A DNA stretch of 64,000 nt, taken from Lepidodermella squamata (taxonomy: Eukaryota; Gastrotricha). The stretch covers positions 1,054,001 to 1,118,000 of the forward strand of contig JBLDXI010000034.1 in NCBI GenBank assembly GCA_047495785.1, in the 5' to 3' direction. A model generated the notes under the pieces. That model did not search any database and was not told the origin of the DNA. It was given only the letters and a program-made list of their open reading frames with translations. Shown here one piece after another: positions 32,358 to 45,058 of the stretch (position 1 is its first letter; each line of letters begins with the position of its first letter). The translations under genes and the position numbers were made by a program.

Positions 32358-35270
32358 AAAATGTGCTCAATATTTACCCTAGACTTTGATAATTAAACTA
32401 CCTCTCAAAAAGGGCACCTCACCCCACAGGGAATCCAGGAAATACGATTTTTGGGGATGAATGGTATCTTCAACCCCAGTTCAACCCGAAAATACCGCCT
32501 AGTTCGAGGAATCTGCTCCGCTTACTGATTTGGACTTTTTTCTTGTCTGACCTAAAATATTGAATCTTGTTATGTATAGATAGAGCCCTAGAGGAGGCCA
32601 GTTTCGAGGGAAAACTCGCATAATAAGACGAGGCGAATTGAAGGTGTGATTTTTTCGAGAAACTAGCCGTATCGTGGGCTCTATTTTACATAGTACTCGG
32701 GAGGAAGCTGTTACCCCATTCGTTTTGCGTGGGTTTTAACCCTAAAAAAATGCGGAAAGTCACATAGGAAGAGCGATTTCACAAAAATAAAAAATCCATC
32801 TTAAAACTAAAAAGCTCAAAGTTCGCAATCTGGTTATTCTGAACCGCTTTGCGCTTTGCTAAAAGCACATTTTTTCGGAGTTTCTCGGCCGTTTTCTGTG
32901 TCTGAAGCATAAACAAAATGAGCGAATGTTTGAGAATCATTCGCTTTTTAACTAATCTAAGCAGGGATGATTTACTCCCATATGCGCAACCTCCACATGC
33001 GCGACCCTTGACTATTATTTAATATTATTATTAGTGCGCGCGCGCTTGTTTCACGCAGTGTCACAGCAAATCAACAGGAGTATTGTGTCTGTGGTATGAT
33101 TACACTTTTATTTATTTATTTAAAAGCTATTAAACCCAAGAGAGGGAAGCTTGACTGATCACACTGATCACTGATCACACTGTCAATTCAGCGATGGTAA
33201 AAAAATTGTCATAATTTCCAGTTATTAAATAAATCATTATAGAAATGGCTCGGGTCTTCAAAAACCATGCAAAAACCCATGACATGAATCACCGTAAACT
33301 AGAGGCAGCTCCGAAAATTGAGCGCGGGTCTTAAAATCTTGATATATTTTATTGTCTCCCTGATGATGTGAAACAGCTACCGGGAGGGAGTGAGGATGAA
33401 CTACGGCAGTTGCCCTTGTCCATCTTTGTTAGTATAAACGTGGATTTCTTGGCGCGGTTTATAGGTCCCGCTATTGGCTTGAAATCTAAATATAACTAGT
33501 TCATAAAAAGTATCACTCGATGGGCTATATCGTCATTTTCAACGTCTATCATGAAACAGGGAGGTTAGCAACTGTCTTGCCATGCGGTGCATCACCAACC
33601 GCCGAACAAACTCAGCCTCTAGGCTCTAGACGTGGATTGCCGGGAATGCTTCTTGTTTGCCTTGAGTTAGTGTTGAGTTGTCAAACTTGCAATTGGAATG
33701 GGAGCTTAATCCCGATTTCGGTAATTAAGAGTCACTCAAGTGCCCGAGTAAACAAGATTGAGGAGGATTAATCCCCTTGAAAACGTCCTCGTCAAAGGCT
33801 CACTGCAGGTCGCGCGAGTGGATAAGGGATAAGGACTCGCTAGGATAAGGACAACTAGGGCAAATTATGTCCTACCTATTATATATGCTACTGTTTGGCT
33901 GTGTAGAGAACCAAAGCGGCTGTAGACCGGAAGCACTGTTCTTGTAAAAAGCTTGAAATATAACAGAAAGTTGCTACCTTAGGATGTGACGTAGGCCAAT
34001 TTTCTGTTTTTTCGACGCGCGCATCAGCCCTAAAATGTTACTGGCTATAACTGTTAGGTGAAGGCTGTTGTTCGGATATCGCGATGGTGGAGCTGATAAC
34101 GATTTAGTGCGAATGAAGTTGAGGGTATAGCCGAACAGCCCATAGCCGCATCCTTAGCGACCGGATGTAACGATGAACCAAAATTTCTTGCACCTCATTT
34201 CCGATTGCTGGTTACTCTAAACGAATCAGCCCTACTACGCCTTGAGAGTTGGGTCTTACCTAACCTATTATTGTTTACATTTTATTCTGCCTAATAGGTA
34301 GACGTTGGATTCATACAATAATTCATGCTAAATAAACAGTTCTAAATCTACCTACCAGGAATGAACTCGTGGCGCGAGAATTCTATATAAAGCCGCCATC
34401 TATAAAATTGATGATAACAGCCCTGAAAAATTACTTTTCACTGAAATTCCGCACGAAAAACTCGTTAATGCAAAAGAGTTTCAAAGTCCTTGAAGTGAAT
34501 GACAGCCTTTGCCGTCACATTGACCTAAAATGTGATTGAACCTAAAAACCGAGGTCACAAAAGACAATTTTGAACATATTTTCGACGCATCTGAGCGTGA
34601 ATTATTTGAACTGATTGAAGAATATAAAAAATGTATGATTTTACGAAAGAAAAAATATAATTTTAGATAACCTGAAAACCGCTTGAAAATAATTTACCCA
34701 CCGACTATGTCTTTTGGGGAAGTTTTGTAGTAGTGACCATTCTGAATGTGTCAATAACAATTGGCCAAATGCTTTATCTCTATATCCTTCTATATAGCCA
34801 GTAAAACGTCCAGGTCCAAAGAGTTGCTTTGCGTAAAATGTTCTCAAATTTGCATCTTTTCAGAATTTTACCACATTACAATGAACAAAGCGAGCATCAT
34901 TCGGATTAATTCATGCTAGAATATATCGGCAGACGCAAATCGATGATGTGATAGCTGTATGAAACGGGGGATTTCGATTTTGCCGATTTTTGGCGCCTTG
35001 AAATTTCATTCTTTTATCTTAAATCAGGGGGCGTTGTCACAAATGCCTCTGATTTTTGAAAATAAACCGCGATATAACACTAATCACGGACGGTTTATTG
35101 CTTTATTCCGAACAGGAACATTTAGTACGATGCAGGACTAGCGTGGATACACAATATCAATAACTGCCGAATCTTCTAAATATCGTTAATTAATTTTTTT
35201 AATGTCAGACAGTTGATGTTCTAGACTTGTTAATGTTAATGTTGCTGCATCGTGGTTTCATGAAGCGGCT
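32358..35270. other. Intergenic stretch between GPCR copy 1 and the lectin gene
   Basis: No supported gene. A retroposon-like tail lies at 33107-33155. The rest shows no structure I could delimit. Confidence 0.45.
33107..33155 (-). repeat. 3' tail of a non-LTR retroposon
   Basis: Read on the minus strand, CTTCCCTCTCTTGGGTTTAA is followed by a TAAATAAATAAA tail. The same signature occurs at about 60943-61000 inside channel copy C, so it marks a dispersed retroposon family. Confidence 0.5.
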
Positions 35271-38200
35271 TCACTGAGGCAATTGCTCGCACAGGCCGTG
35301 GTATGTGAGGTAGCAGAAGGATCGTTGAAGGGAACCATTAGAAAGAACAACACCTATGAAGCAAGACAAAAATATAAGCAACTAGCAGTGATTTGTGACT
35401 TTTGCATTGCTAACACATTGAACTGTCTCTTGCATTGCCGGCTAAATTGAACAGTGACCGGTTGAATGGCTCGCCTGATATCCATCTGTAATCATACACG
35501 TTCCGCCACTTCGCCCCAACGTATGCAGAACGGGCTAAGGCATGTGCAGCTTTGGCTGTCGCCTGGTCCTTGATAGAAAGCAGTGTCAATCCGAGGCCAG
35601 CGCAATAATCTTCCATGGCAACGCGTGTGCCTGAAGATGGGGAGGCTAAAATGTTGGCCGTTGACTAAAAACATTATTGTAATAATTGGCCATATATAAA
35701 GCATGCCATACTTACATTGCCACACAGACACCTCGTGACAGCCTTGCAAGTCGTATCCGACAGGATTCCGACTTCATCTGATGTCATCGCGCCTGTAAGC
35801 GGTAATTGATATTTAAATTCTAATTAGAGGTCACAACTTTGGTTTTTCGCGACGTCGGTAGACGTTGCTATCTAACATAGATGACAACAAACCGGAAAAG
35901 TATGATTACGACTGTCAGCATTCGGCCTTTGACAGTTGACGGGGAACTCTCCGGTATTTAAGCGGGCACTCATATCCTCCTTGACTTACGTACCGAACGA
36001 AAGACGGAACACGCTCGACGACAACGAAGAGTTCCCCTTCATATCATTACCGCCGTTGAATAACCGGATTTAGGCTTGTTTACATCCATTTGAAAAGAGT
36101 AGGTGACAAGTAAAACGTCTTTTGTTTTTGCCGCTTCATTTGCGTTGAAAAAGCCGCTTTTTACTGGTCACCCGTGACCTTAAAACGGAGGTAAAAAAGC
36201 CTAAATCCGAGTTATTCAATGCAAAGAAATGCTAGAAATGCAAGAAATGCATGGCCATCTACGGATTGTGTGTCACTGGGTTTGTGATCAATGCGATAAA
36301 AAGTGCAAAATAACTAACACGGGCCACTGTTTGCCAGGTAGACCGTCACGTTGATGACGGGGGTACCATCCTCCCACGTAAAATCCGGAATCAGTCCCAC
36401 ATGGGCCGTAGTGACATTGGCGGCATTAGCAAACAGCGCGGCTTCTGCTAGATCGGCGGGCGATGAAAACGTCGCTAAACGGCCGCCTTCGATGTTGCAC
36501 TGTAAACGCTGGTCATAATAATTACCGGGTCGATTGGATATGAAATAACGCGGTTTAGAATCAATCATGCACGATGCGTAGTTCTCAGAGAACTTCTTCG
36601 ACCCAGAATATGTTTTCACCTGAAATTAAATTACATCTGAGAAAGAGAATATAAGCCTGAATTCGATGCTCACCCAAGTTGAACCACCAGGGCAAATGTT
36701 GTAGCATCTCCTGCCATTTAGTGTATCGCATTGAGAAACATACTAAAAAAAAAAGAGATTTATATATCAATGATACTCGAGCTTATTGATCAGTCCCTAT
36801 AAAGGTTTTGATACCGTGAGGTTCGGCATATGTTAATTTTAATGAATGAATGAAAATAAAATGAATGAATGAAAAAACAGCTCTCTTACCCCTGATAGAC
36901 AGTTAGCTTTGTTCCTATAGACGCCAGTTGAAAACTCGTCGGTTTCATTGGCGATGCAACGCGAGGTGCTCAATCGGCAGGCGGTGAATTCTCGAGTGAC
37001 AGCGTTGAAGCAGCGGATGTGCGGCTTCACAGAATCAGCGACATCGCCTATATAAACAAACAAAATAAAACGCCAAAATCTGTCAGAATTCCTGATTCTT
37101 ATGATATGTTCTAATATCCGAATACATTGAAACATTTCATGAAAACGGTACGGCATAAAGATACAAGGATTGACCAACCCCAATCTTTACCCAGGACGAA
37201 CCCCATTGGAATTTGGTAGAATTTTCCTCATTTTGGAGTGATTCGAGTGATTTTCGAATAAACCGTCAATCCAAGTGACAGTTGTCTGCTATGAATCTTG
37301 TATCTTTTTTGTTAAAGTTTCAAATTTTATCACATTTCTTGTTTGAAAAATTAGATTTCAAGGTATGCCGTTGCGGGAGATTGCAAGAACTGCATAAGTA
37401 GAATCCAGTAGGAAGGAAGTAGGTCAAAAAATAATGCAAAGCCGAATTCAACTCACTGCTGGCGCTTTTCAGGCAGGCGTCCAAGCTCGAAAATCCAGTC
37501 TTATTTTTACTCTGGATAAGCGTAAATAAAATGGATAACTTAGATAGAAATAGTTTTATACTCACCCCGCTCGGGCAAGAAAATTCGCTGGGCACACAAG
37601 TGAGAAACTGCTGATCAACACACGAGTCGAATTTACGGTTCTGTAAATAAAGCAATATTGATATTCTGGAAAAAATTATTAATGGCGAAGAATTATCAAC
37701 CGCGAATGAGTTCAAGTCGATGACACAAGCCGCCAAATTAGTTTTGAACGGGAATGCGCCGTTGTAGGGTCCGCCGACCTTGAATTTATTGAAACAGAAA
37801 TAGAAAAATTCAGAAAATTGAAATAAGTCATGCCAGTGATTTTTTAGCAAACAATTCCGGTTTTTACATCCCAACACCAAATAAATGGAAAAATAGTTAA
37901 GATCTAATTTTCCGATTTTTTTTAGTGAGCTGTTCTGCTGACAAAGCTGACAAAGTTGACAAATTTGAGAAATTTAGTTCATCCATATTGAGAATTTTGT
38001 CTATCCGGCGATATAACATTTGTCGGTTAAATAATTTATTTCAATTTTCCGGTTTTTCTGGGCTCCTCAAATTATTTATGTCCAAGAACTTCTTTGAACC
38101 AAGCAACGCTTCAAGAGAAGTCAAAGTCCATGTAGCAAAGCCGAAAATAGTCGGAAATAATCGGAAATAAATTAATTAAAGGACAAATTTTATATCGCCG

Positions 38201-38783
38201 GATAGACACAATTCTCAATATGAATGAGCTAATTTTTTCAAAGTTTTCAACAAATTACCGGACAAGCCAACCGTGGCAGAGGAATGGCAAAATCACCAAA
38301 TCACCAAATATCACCAATTTCATGATTATTTATTGAAAGCCAATTTCACAAACCCGACAGATGAAAAAGAGCGACATATCGATGATTCAGGAACTAACCA
38401 TGACTTCAGTTGTTTTGCCACATCCAGGGTTTCCTGGCCGACATGTTGCTGCATAGGTATCGAATTTGTAGCACAGTCTAGCAGTCTATTTGGGTAAAAC
38501 ATATAAAAGCCGAATCGCTTAATTATAAAATCTCACAGCTTTCAAACAACTGCTTGCATCAGGAAGGCTGCTTCCGACCTTTCAAAGGAACAAAGAAATC
38601 AGATAGGCTATCAATCTATTCCGAACTAACTTGATACTCGGGGAATTGCTGGCAGCCGGTCGGCAGGTCGCGGCAATCGGTGAATTTGTCATCGAATTGA
38701 GAGAAGCAGCGAGCCCAATCGCCGCAAAGCACCGGTTTCACAACGGCTAGGCATATAACAGTTATCACAAATGTTTGCAGCAT
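35271..38783 (-). CDS. Secreted Cys-rich protein with two C-type lectin domains, 11 exons
   Basis: Exons, 5' to 3': 38631..38783, 38399..38485, 37701..37778, 37566..37640, 37457..37511, 36890..37047, 36674..36742, 36319..36619, 35716..35792, 35415..35664, 35271..35353. All junctions are GT-AG and phase-consistent and sum to 462 codons. A signal peptide (MLQTFVITVICLAVVKPVLC) precedes short modules of the type C-F/Y...TxC...C (RCFSQFDDKFTDCRD, LCYKFDTYAATCRP, RCFNAVTREFTACRL). Two C-type lectin-like domains follow: one with RYFISN...GGRLATFSSPAD, the other with LTLLSIKDQ, YVGAKWRN, YRWISGEP and a final GLCE. No full EPN or QPD motif is visible, so calcium-dependent sugar binding is doubtful. 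It is likely an extracellular recognition protein. Confidence 0.8.
36056..36219. mobile_element. MITE with TTGAATAAC termini in a lectin-gene intron
   Basis: The left TTGAATAACCGGATTTAGGC is mirrored by GCCTAAATCCGAGTTATTCAA-type sequence on the right. It belongs to the family seen at 4762-4927 and lies in the 35793..36318 intron. Confidence 0.65.
37935..38255. repeat. Long foldback (about 100-nt arms) in a lectin-gene intron
   Basis: The core ATATTGAGAATT-x-TGTCTATCCGGCGATATAA occurs at about 37987 and inverted at about 38190-38222. Weaker complementarity extends both outward (AAATTTAGTTCAT) and inward (ATTTGTC..AATTTATTTC). Transcribed, it would form a long hairpin. It may be a foldback transposon or a small-RNA source. 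Confidence 0.6.
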
Positions 38784-39405
38784 TTTGGTTTGCCAGAGAA
38801 AAAATATATCTAAACGCTTGAGATTTTAAAATTTGAAATGTGAATGATTATAAAAATAAGAAAAAACAGAAATGTATAACACCAGCACCGCACGTGCATC
38901 CGATGGCGTCGTAAGACTTCACGGACTAGAAAAGTAGCTGTTTTTCTCGCTGGTATTTTTTAAAACGCATTTTAAAGCTGAAAAACAACCCCGTATAGCT
39001 TGTGCCATTTGTTGGCTGTTGCCGTGCCCTCAAAACCAGACACGTTTTTACATGAATTCTCGATTGATTCAAAACAAGAATAAATTCAATTTTATTCGAC
39101 CTATTTTTTTCCGACATGAAAGTGCCTTGAACATGCCGATTTTTTGAAAAACATTGCAAGTATATTTCGTGTTCATTTCACGATTTATTCGTCCTTTTCT
39201 CATCCTTTTCTCATCAGGATAATCAGTAATCAGCAGCAATTGACTAGCAGTTATGAGATGCGACGGCTTTTCATAACGGGGAATCAAACGTCAATGAAAC
39301 ATGTTATTATTTAAACAACAATATTTGATGCAATCGAAAATGCAGTTTTGTTGCTTTACTGCGCCAGTGAATGAAAATTCATTAGATCGCATTATAGATC
39401 CAATA

Positions 39406-42359
39406 ACGTAAGCTGGTCTAATTTCGGACGGGGTAACTTCGGACACTTATGACTTTGAAATTAAATTCCTCCACAACCCGGGCGAATATGGAGGCCGTTC
39501 AAAATGCCGAAGATAGCCCTGAGTCTTGTCTTTCAAGTGACACCTGAAACATCAAAAACGGATATGTATGCGAGGAATGGCCCAACTTCTTCGCATGCAT
39601 GTCCCGCGACCCAAAATTGCTAACTTTTCACCAAGTAGGAATTTTTTGGTGGAAAGAAGCGGAAAAGATAGAGCGCCATCGATTTAGAAATGCTGTTATG
39701 TTCAAACCGTTTTTAAACGAAAATTTTGATCAGGAAATGCTTTAGAAAACCCATTTTGTCCCGGCTAATTTCGGACAGCTTCAAACTACAAAGAATTTAA
39801 AATGATGCCAATCGACCTTGACATTTTTTAAATTCCATATCTCAGTGAGAACAGCACCAGCTGCGTTGGGAGCAGTATGGTAGCAAATGATAAACTATCA
39901 ACTATCGAATCTTCACACAACAATCGGGGTCGGAGTTTTGTGGAAAAATAATAATATAATTAAAAAATAAAAATTTCTGAAAGCTCAGAATTTATTCCGG
40001 TTTATAATAAAAGAGAAAACCCGTTTTGAAGTCTTGCGGTTTGCGAGATCGCTGCGGTTGACGACTTGTGAGCTTTGCCTAAGGTGTGTTCTTTCTAACC
40101 TGTAACCTGTCCTCTTGGTTTGTGTTGGGCCTCGCCGAGTTTTATTTGCTTGCTATTTACTAGAAAGCATGTCGATTGGCACAAGCTGTTGCAGTATCTC
40201 TTTTAGCTTATTAAAACATGACACTCAGAACTCAGAATGCTTACTTGTCCATTCACCGGTCTCAAAACGTTTCAACAATAAGTCAAGCAGACTTGTGTAT
40301 TCTATTGATGTTTCTTATTTACATGATTTATTTTGGAGTCAGAGTCTGTTAGCCCTTTCTAGGCAATGACTTCCATTTGGCAGTTTGTTTTTATGCTTTA
40401 CGTTTACTTCAAGCGCCAGCTGATAATGCAAAATGGCATTTGTTTTCTTGTGTCGAGGGATTTATCACTCATTTATGAAGTTAATGTTGTTCCTAGAAGT
40501 TATTCACTTGGTAAAATAGAATACTGTGTGTTCTCGGTACACCTGTCTTCCCGTTGCAATGCTGAGAGCAATTTTCGCGATTTTGCAGATTGCTTAAAAT
40601 CACAAGAAGTTATGGTTGAGCAAGTCACGAAATCTGGCAGCCAGAAACCTAATAAATGCCTCCGAGACTACATTATTTCGATTTCATTTGCCAATGTGCA
40701 AGCAGCCATCATTCCTGATGGCTAGACATTACTGCCATCAACTCAATCTACTCTACGATTTGAGGAAATTACGGTCGAGCCTAAGAAATCTCTGTTGAAT
40801 CGAATCTTGGTGCGATTACACGAATTCGAAAGAAATGCAAGCTGATTGTAAAGTTCAAAGCGCAGTTATGGATTACTGGCATAGCTGACCAGTTCATCTA
40901 ATGAAATTCAGCTCAATAGTCGGACGATCTAGGGAGCGAACGTTAATGTGTTTCTCAAAATACATATTCCAGCCATCGCTTATTCCGTTCATTCGTGCTC
41001 TGTGTTCAACGCCTAGATCTATTTGCATCTGTTGCTGTCATGAATTAGGCAGGCTTGAATGAATGAAGACATCTATTCTTCCTTCCTGCTATGGCTGTAA
41101 CTCATGATCATTGGAGTCTTCTGAAATTCATCACTGTCAGTGATCAGTGATCAATGTTTCGCGCCTCCTTTGGTGGTCGCATCGTCAATCATTTGTAAAG
41201 AAAATGCTGTTGACAAACTGGAAGCCCAAGATCGTGTCCAGATCCAGGAATTTCTCGCGATTTTAGGCAACAATTCTCGATTTTTTCTTTTGGCCGGCAT
41301 CTGTGAAGTTAACAAGATCTGCAAATCACTGGACGTTGATCGCTGATAAGAAAATGAAGTTTGCTTTCAAAGGATCGTCCTGCAAGAAAGCTGACTATTA
41401 TGAACTAATCTCGGTGCATCCGATTTTTTATTCAATTTTACTGATTATTATTGATGCTTATTGATTACGGTTATGATTACGAATGCCATGTAACTGAGCA
41501 ATCATCACATTGTGACGCTTTGAGTTGTTGGTACGCATAACAGTTGAGCATTAAGCAATAAAAGAACATCCTTTTTGAACTGAAGCCGAGTAGTGTTGTT
41601 TTATTACTGACGAAAACCATTTGTGAAAGCAGCAGAAAGCCAGCCGCAGAGCCGAGACTTCGCATAATTGTTTCATGATCTCTTGCTGCAAATGACCGAG
41701 AAAGAGTTGCTATATGAACTTTAAGCCTTTCCCTAGTCTCGGTAAATCATAGTGAGCGTTCAAGTAAACAATCCGGGACCCATCCGCCCCGCCGCCGCCC
41801 AGCTTAAAAAAATAAATAAACAACCACGCGTTCCCTTGACAACACTGCGACAACACTAGCCAGAAATTTCATTTTCGAAAACGGCAACGCTAGCAGGGGT
41901 TTATTTATTGGATTTAAATTTATTATTGAATGTTAATAATGATTTTTAATATTAAAAATTCGACCTTGAAATCCTGAATTGTGTCGATCCAGAGCTACCA
42001 TACTGAGCACAATTCACGATCGAGGGTTCGAATCCCTCTCATGCTTTTTCTTGTTTTTTTTTAATTTTTTTTACTTTAAATCTGCTCACAAATTTTATTT
42101 CGCTTTAATGCGAACTTTGGCCCCAATCTAAATATTCACACTGAGCTGTCCGAAATTACCCCAGTCGTGTCCGAAGTTAGCCGGACCAGTTTTCCTTCAA
42201 TACCTGTACGGGAAAAATTATTTTTTACCGGAGTTGATACTAGAATATGCAGTTTTTTCAAGGCGCATCTTTTGACATAAAGCCCGTCAAAAAATTCGTT
42301 CACCTCGAAAAACTAAGCCCCAAAAACACGTTTTTGTCCGAAGTAAGACCAGCTTACGG
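39406..42359. mobile_element. 2.95-kb TA-flanked element with CGTAAGCTGGTCT termini
   Basis: CGTAAGCTGGTCT at the left is inverted at the right (AGACCAGCTTACG), and TA lies at both outer borders (39404-39405, 42360-42361). TTCGGAC phrases recur near both ends. No transposase is recognisable; the longest interior frames (40115-40725) match nothing I know. A tRNA-like B box near 42023 is inside. Confidence 0.55.
41983..42060 (+). repeat. tRNA-like 3' half (B box) with T-run
   Basis: GAGGGTTCGAATCCCTCTC forms a tRNA T-arm with a perfect B box (GGTTCGAATCC), then GCATG-like sequence and a T-rich run. No matching A box or acceptor stem was found, so it is a tRNA-derived fragment or SINE piece. 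Confidence 0.4.
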
Positions 42360-42916
42360 TATTTTGTCGAAAGTGAGCCCAGGTCATATAATGATTTGGA
42401 GCAGATAACTATGAACTATGAGATTGGTCTCAAAAACCAGGATAGAATCGGACTGACGCAAACATGCGTAGTGTAATTGAAATCATAATGAGTTTTTGAT
42501 ATGGCCAACTGATGTTGTTGGCATACAGCAAGATCACGTTTCAAAATGGTTGCCCATATGTTCACAAGCGAATGAACATGACGTTATTCACCATGCATTT
42601 ATCAATCTGGCCATATCGATATCTTTCAGAATCATTGATTATATGGAATAATACCTATATTTATCCACAAATTTTGTGCTAGTAGCTCACTTGCATATAC
42701 ATAAACATGTTTCGATACATGCCCGAACACTCGATTGTATTTGTATGTATTTTAATGTCATTTTCTACAGTCTAAAGTCATTGAAGTTGCCACTCGCCAG
42801 AGTCAAAGGAAGCATACATTTGGAATGTTGAGATTGAATAGCTGGTTTATTTATGCTGCCCCAACACTGCTATATTGTGTGGTCCATCTAATTGTGTGGC
42901 TTTGTATCGTAGAAAT

Positions 42917-43518
42917 ATGGCTAATATGATCAGCAGCCTGCCTTATGAAATCAAGCCAAAAATAGTTCTTCTCCTTCCGAACCGAGTCATTTTCATCAAT
43001 TGTTCATTGGTTTGCAAACGGTATTTTCTGATCGTTTCACATCTGATCAATTCTTCTAATCGAATTTTACACGTTTTCAGCTGGCTTTCAGTGATAAGGT
43101 CCGAGACTTTTTGGCGAGATTGGTTAGCCCGTGACTTCAAGACAAGCGATACTTCTAAAATTGGTGGGTCGCGCGAAGAGATCATCAGCTTGCTCAGATG
43201 GGACGTTGAATTACACCCTACGTTGGTCGCAAAAGTGTGCAAATTATGCTAGTTAGTTGTTTCTGCTAATTCTTACGTCGCTGTTTACAGGCAAAACCCC
43301 TTGGCTTGAAACTCGGAATATGCTGTTCAAACTGGTCAAGGAATACGTATTACTCGGTACTAAATAACAGCAACGTCCGCGTGCCTCTTGGCGGTGGTAT
43401 AGATAACTTGTGGGCGGTAATCGACCTGGATCAGGTTGGCCGTCTTTACTCGGAAGAAGGCGAGTTCAGGCATATTCTCACTACTCCGACCCGAGCTGTA
43501 GAACTTCAAAAACTGAAG
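42917..43518 (+). CDS. F-box protein exons, copy 2 (intact)
   Basis: Exons 42917..43234 and 43291..43518 join in phase 0 (AAAA/GTGTGC, TTTACAG). Residues about 3-40 form an F-box: ISSLPYEIKPKIVLLLPNRV, then INCSLVCKRYFLIV. The second exon (GLKLGICCSNWSRNTYY...) has no recognised domain. F-box proteins recruit substrates to SCF ubiquitin ligases. The exon ends at CTGAAG/GTGAAC, the donor that in the ancestral gene should lead to the ankyrin exon. The expected acceptor there now reads TTTTCCG instead of TTTCAG, so this copy probably ends by read-through at 43578, as an F-box protein without ankyrins. Confidence 0.6.
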
Positions 43519-43594
43519 GTGAACAAGATTGCTTGGATTATTAATTCGATTTTGACAGTTAAAATGGGGTTAGTCTAACGGCCGAATTTCAAAA

Positions 43595-44101
43595 ATGAAT
43601 CTATATTTTCCGATGTCCGACACTGAGTCCGCCATTCAAATGGTCTTGGATCAAAATAGAGAGCAATTAACTGCTTTAGTAGAATCTGGAACAGTGGCAG
43701 TAAACGGATTTCGCAAAAAGCGGCCTCTAATATTTGCAGCTGGACTTGGCGACAGTGAAATTTTGCTTCAACTGCTTCGACACGGCGCCAATCCGAACCT
43801 GAAAGACATTGCTGGAAATTCACCATTAACAGCGGCTATCGAAGCCGGTATGTTGAATAACGCAAAGATCTTGCTTGATAACGGCGCCTCGATAAATAAT
43901 GACTGGAAACCTGTCCTTGATATAGCTCTTGTCAAGGGTAATATCGAGGCCATTGACTTGCTCATACAATACCGCGCCGAAATCGCTGAGTTGTTAACGG
44001 TTTTCACAACATTTGTTAATGGGTGGTTTTTACCGGTTTTTACCAAGTGTTTATTTTTGTCCGTTTTTTCAACCGAGAAATCCCGCCTTCTTCATCAATA
44101 G
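43595..44101 (+). pseudogene. Truncated ankyrin exon, copy 2
   Basis: It aligns with 27237-27620 (MSDTESAIQMVLDQNREQLT...), keeping about three ankyrin repeats, then departs from the other copy near 43985 into unrelated sequence and a stop. The lost splice acceptor is replaced by an in-frame ATG almost exactly at the old exon start. It could be translated as a 168-residue stub or be non-functional. Confidence 0.55.
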
Positions 44102-45058
44102 TATCTGGACTGGGAAGATCTTATAAGCAGCGAATTATTGAGAGAATGACGAATGACGAAGATTTTTTGGACCATTGCTTAATTGAGTAAATAAGATGAA
44201 ATTATTTGCTGAAATCTTTGATTATTTTTAGGTCGGTGTTTCGAAGTAGTAAGTCGTTGAAAAATTTTGAGCGAATGACTTGACCCACGCTCAAAAAATT
44301 TTCAGTCGCTTCAGCGATTTATGGAAAATTTCATAACAAAGGCTGTCAACCGCGAGTTTTCGGAAAAATGAGGCATTTCGATTGTAGTTTCAAAAAATGT
44401 TGACTACCAGCTGACAATTCATAGCATAATAACGGGCGATAGCACAAACAAATCAGGCGAGAGTCCTCTATCGAACATTGTCCAAAACTCCAAGAATTTG
44501 AAAAATAGAAGGTCACAACTTTCACATACATTTCTTGACAACACTGTATCGCTAACCAGCACTGACGCGAGCTGAATCCAGACACACTGTCGCAACTTTT
44601 GAGGCTAAGCTGACAGACTGATCACGGTTTTCGAATTTATTAGCTCTTCTTATCAAATAAGTCGGCGAGTTGACGTAGTTGCCTAACACCTTACAACACA
44701 GTGAATGAGCTTCAAGAAACCTTATGATGGCAATTACCACTTCAGTCTTCAGTCAAATCAACACAACTGTAATCACGTAGCTCGTACTGAATACTGAACT
44801 CAATGACTACTTATAAGAGGGAGGGCGCTTGAAGCACTGCATTACCTTGCAAATGACTATCGTGAATCGCGAGTCCACAACTTTATTGACATATTTTCCT
44901 AATAAATCACATTTCAATGAGCACTCATTTTGCAGGATGGTAAAAATATGTTTGTTAAGGTCAATATAGTTTTTGAGAATTATGGTTTCAATATGTTCAC
45001 AGTTTCTAATTTTTCCCATTCAACTTTCTTTCAACATTGAATGCTTTTTTAGGTTTCA
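44102..45058. other. Intergenic stretch before GPCR copy 2
   Basis: No supported gene. Part (about 44705-44745) is homologous to the GPCR copy 1 5' flank near 30085. Confidence 0.45.

Noticed and set aside
37320-37880. 186-codon minus-strand frame as a single gene
   Set aside because: It merges three real exons of the lectin gene with retained introns. The spliced model fits phase and Cys spacing.
41983-42060. Functional tRNA gene
   Set aside because: A T-arm and B box are present, but no A box, anticodon arm or acceptor stem pairs.
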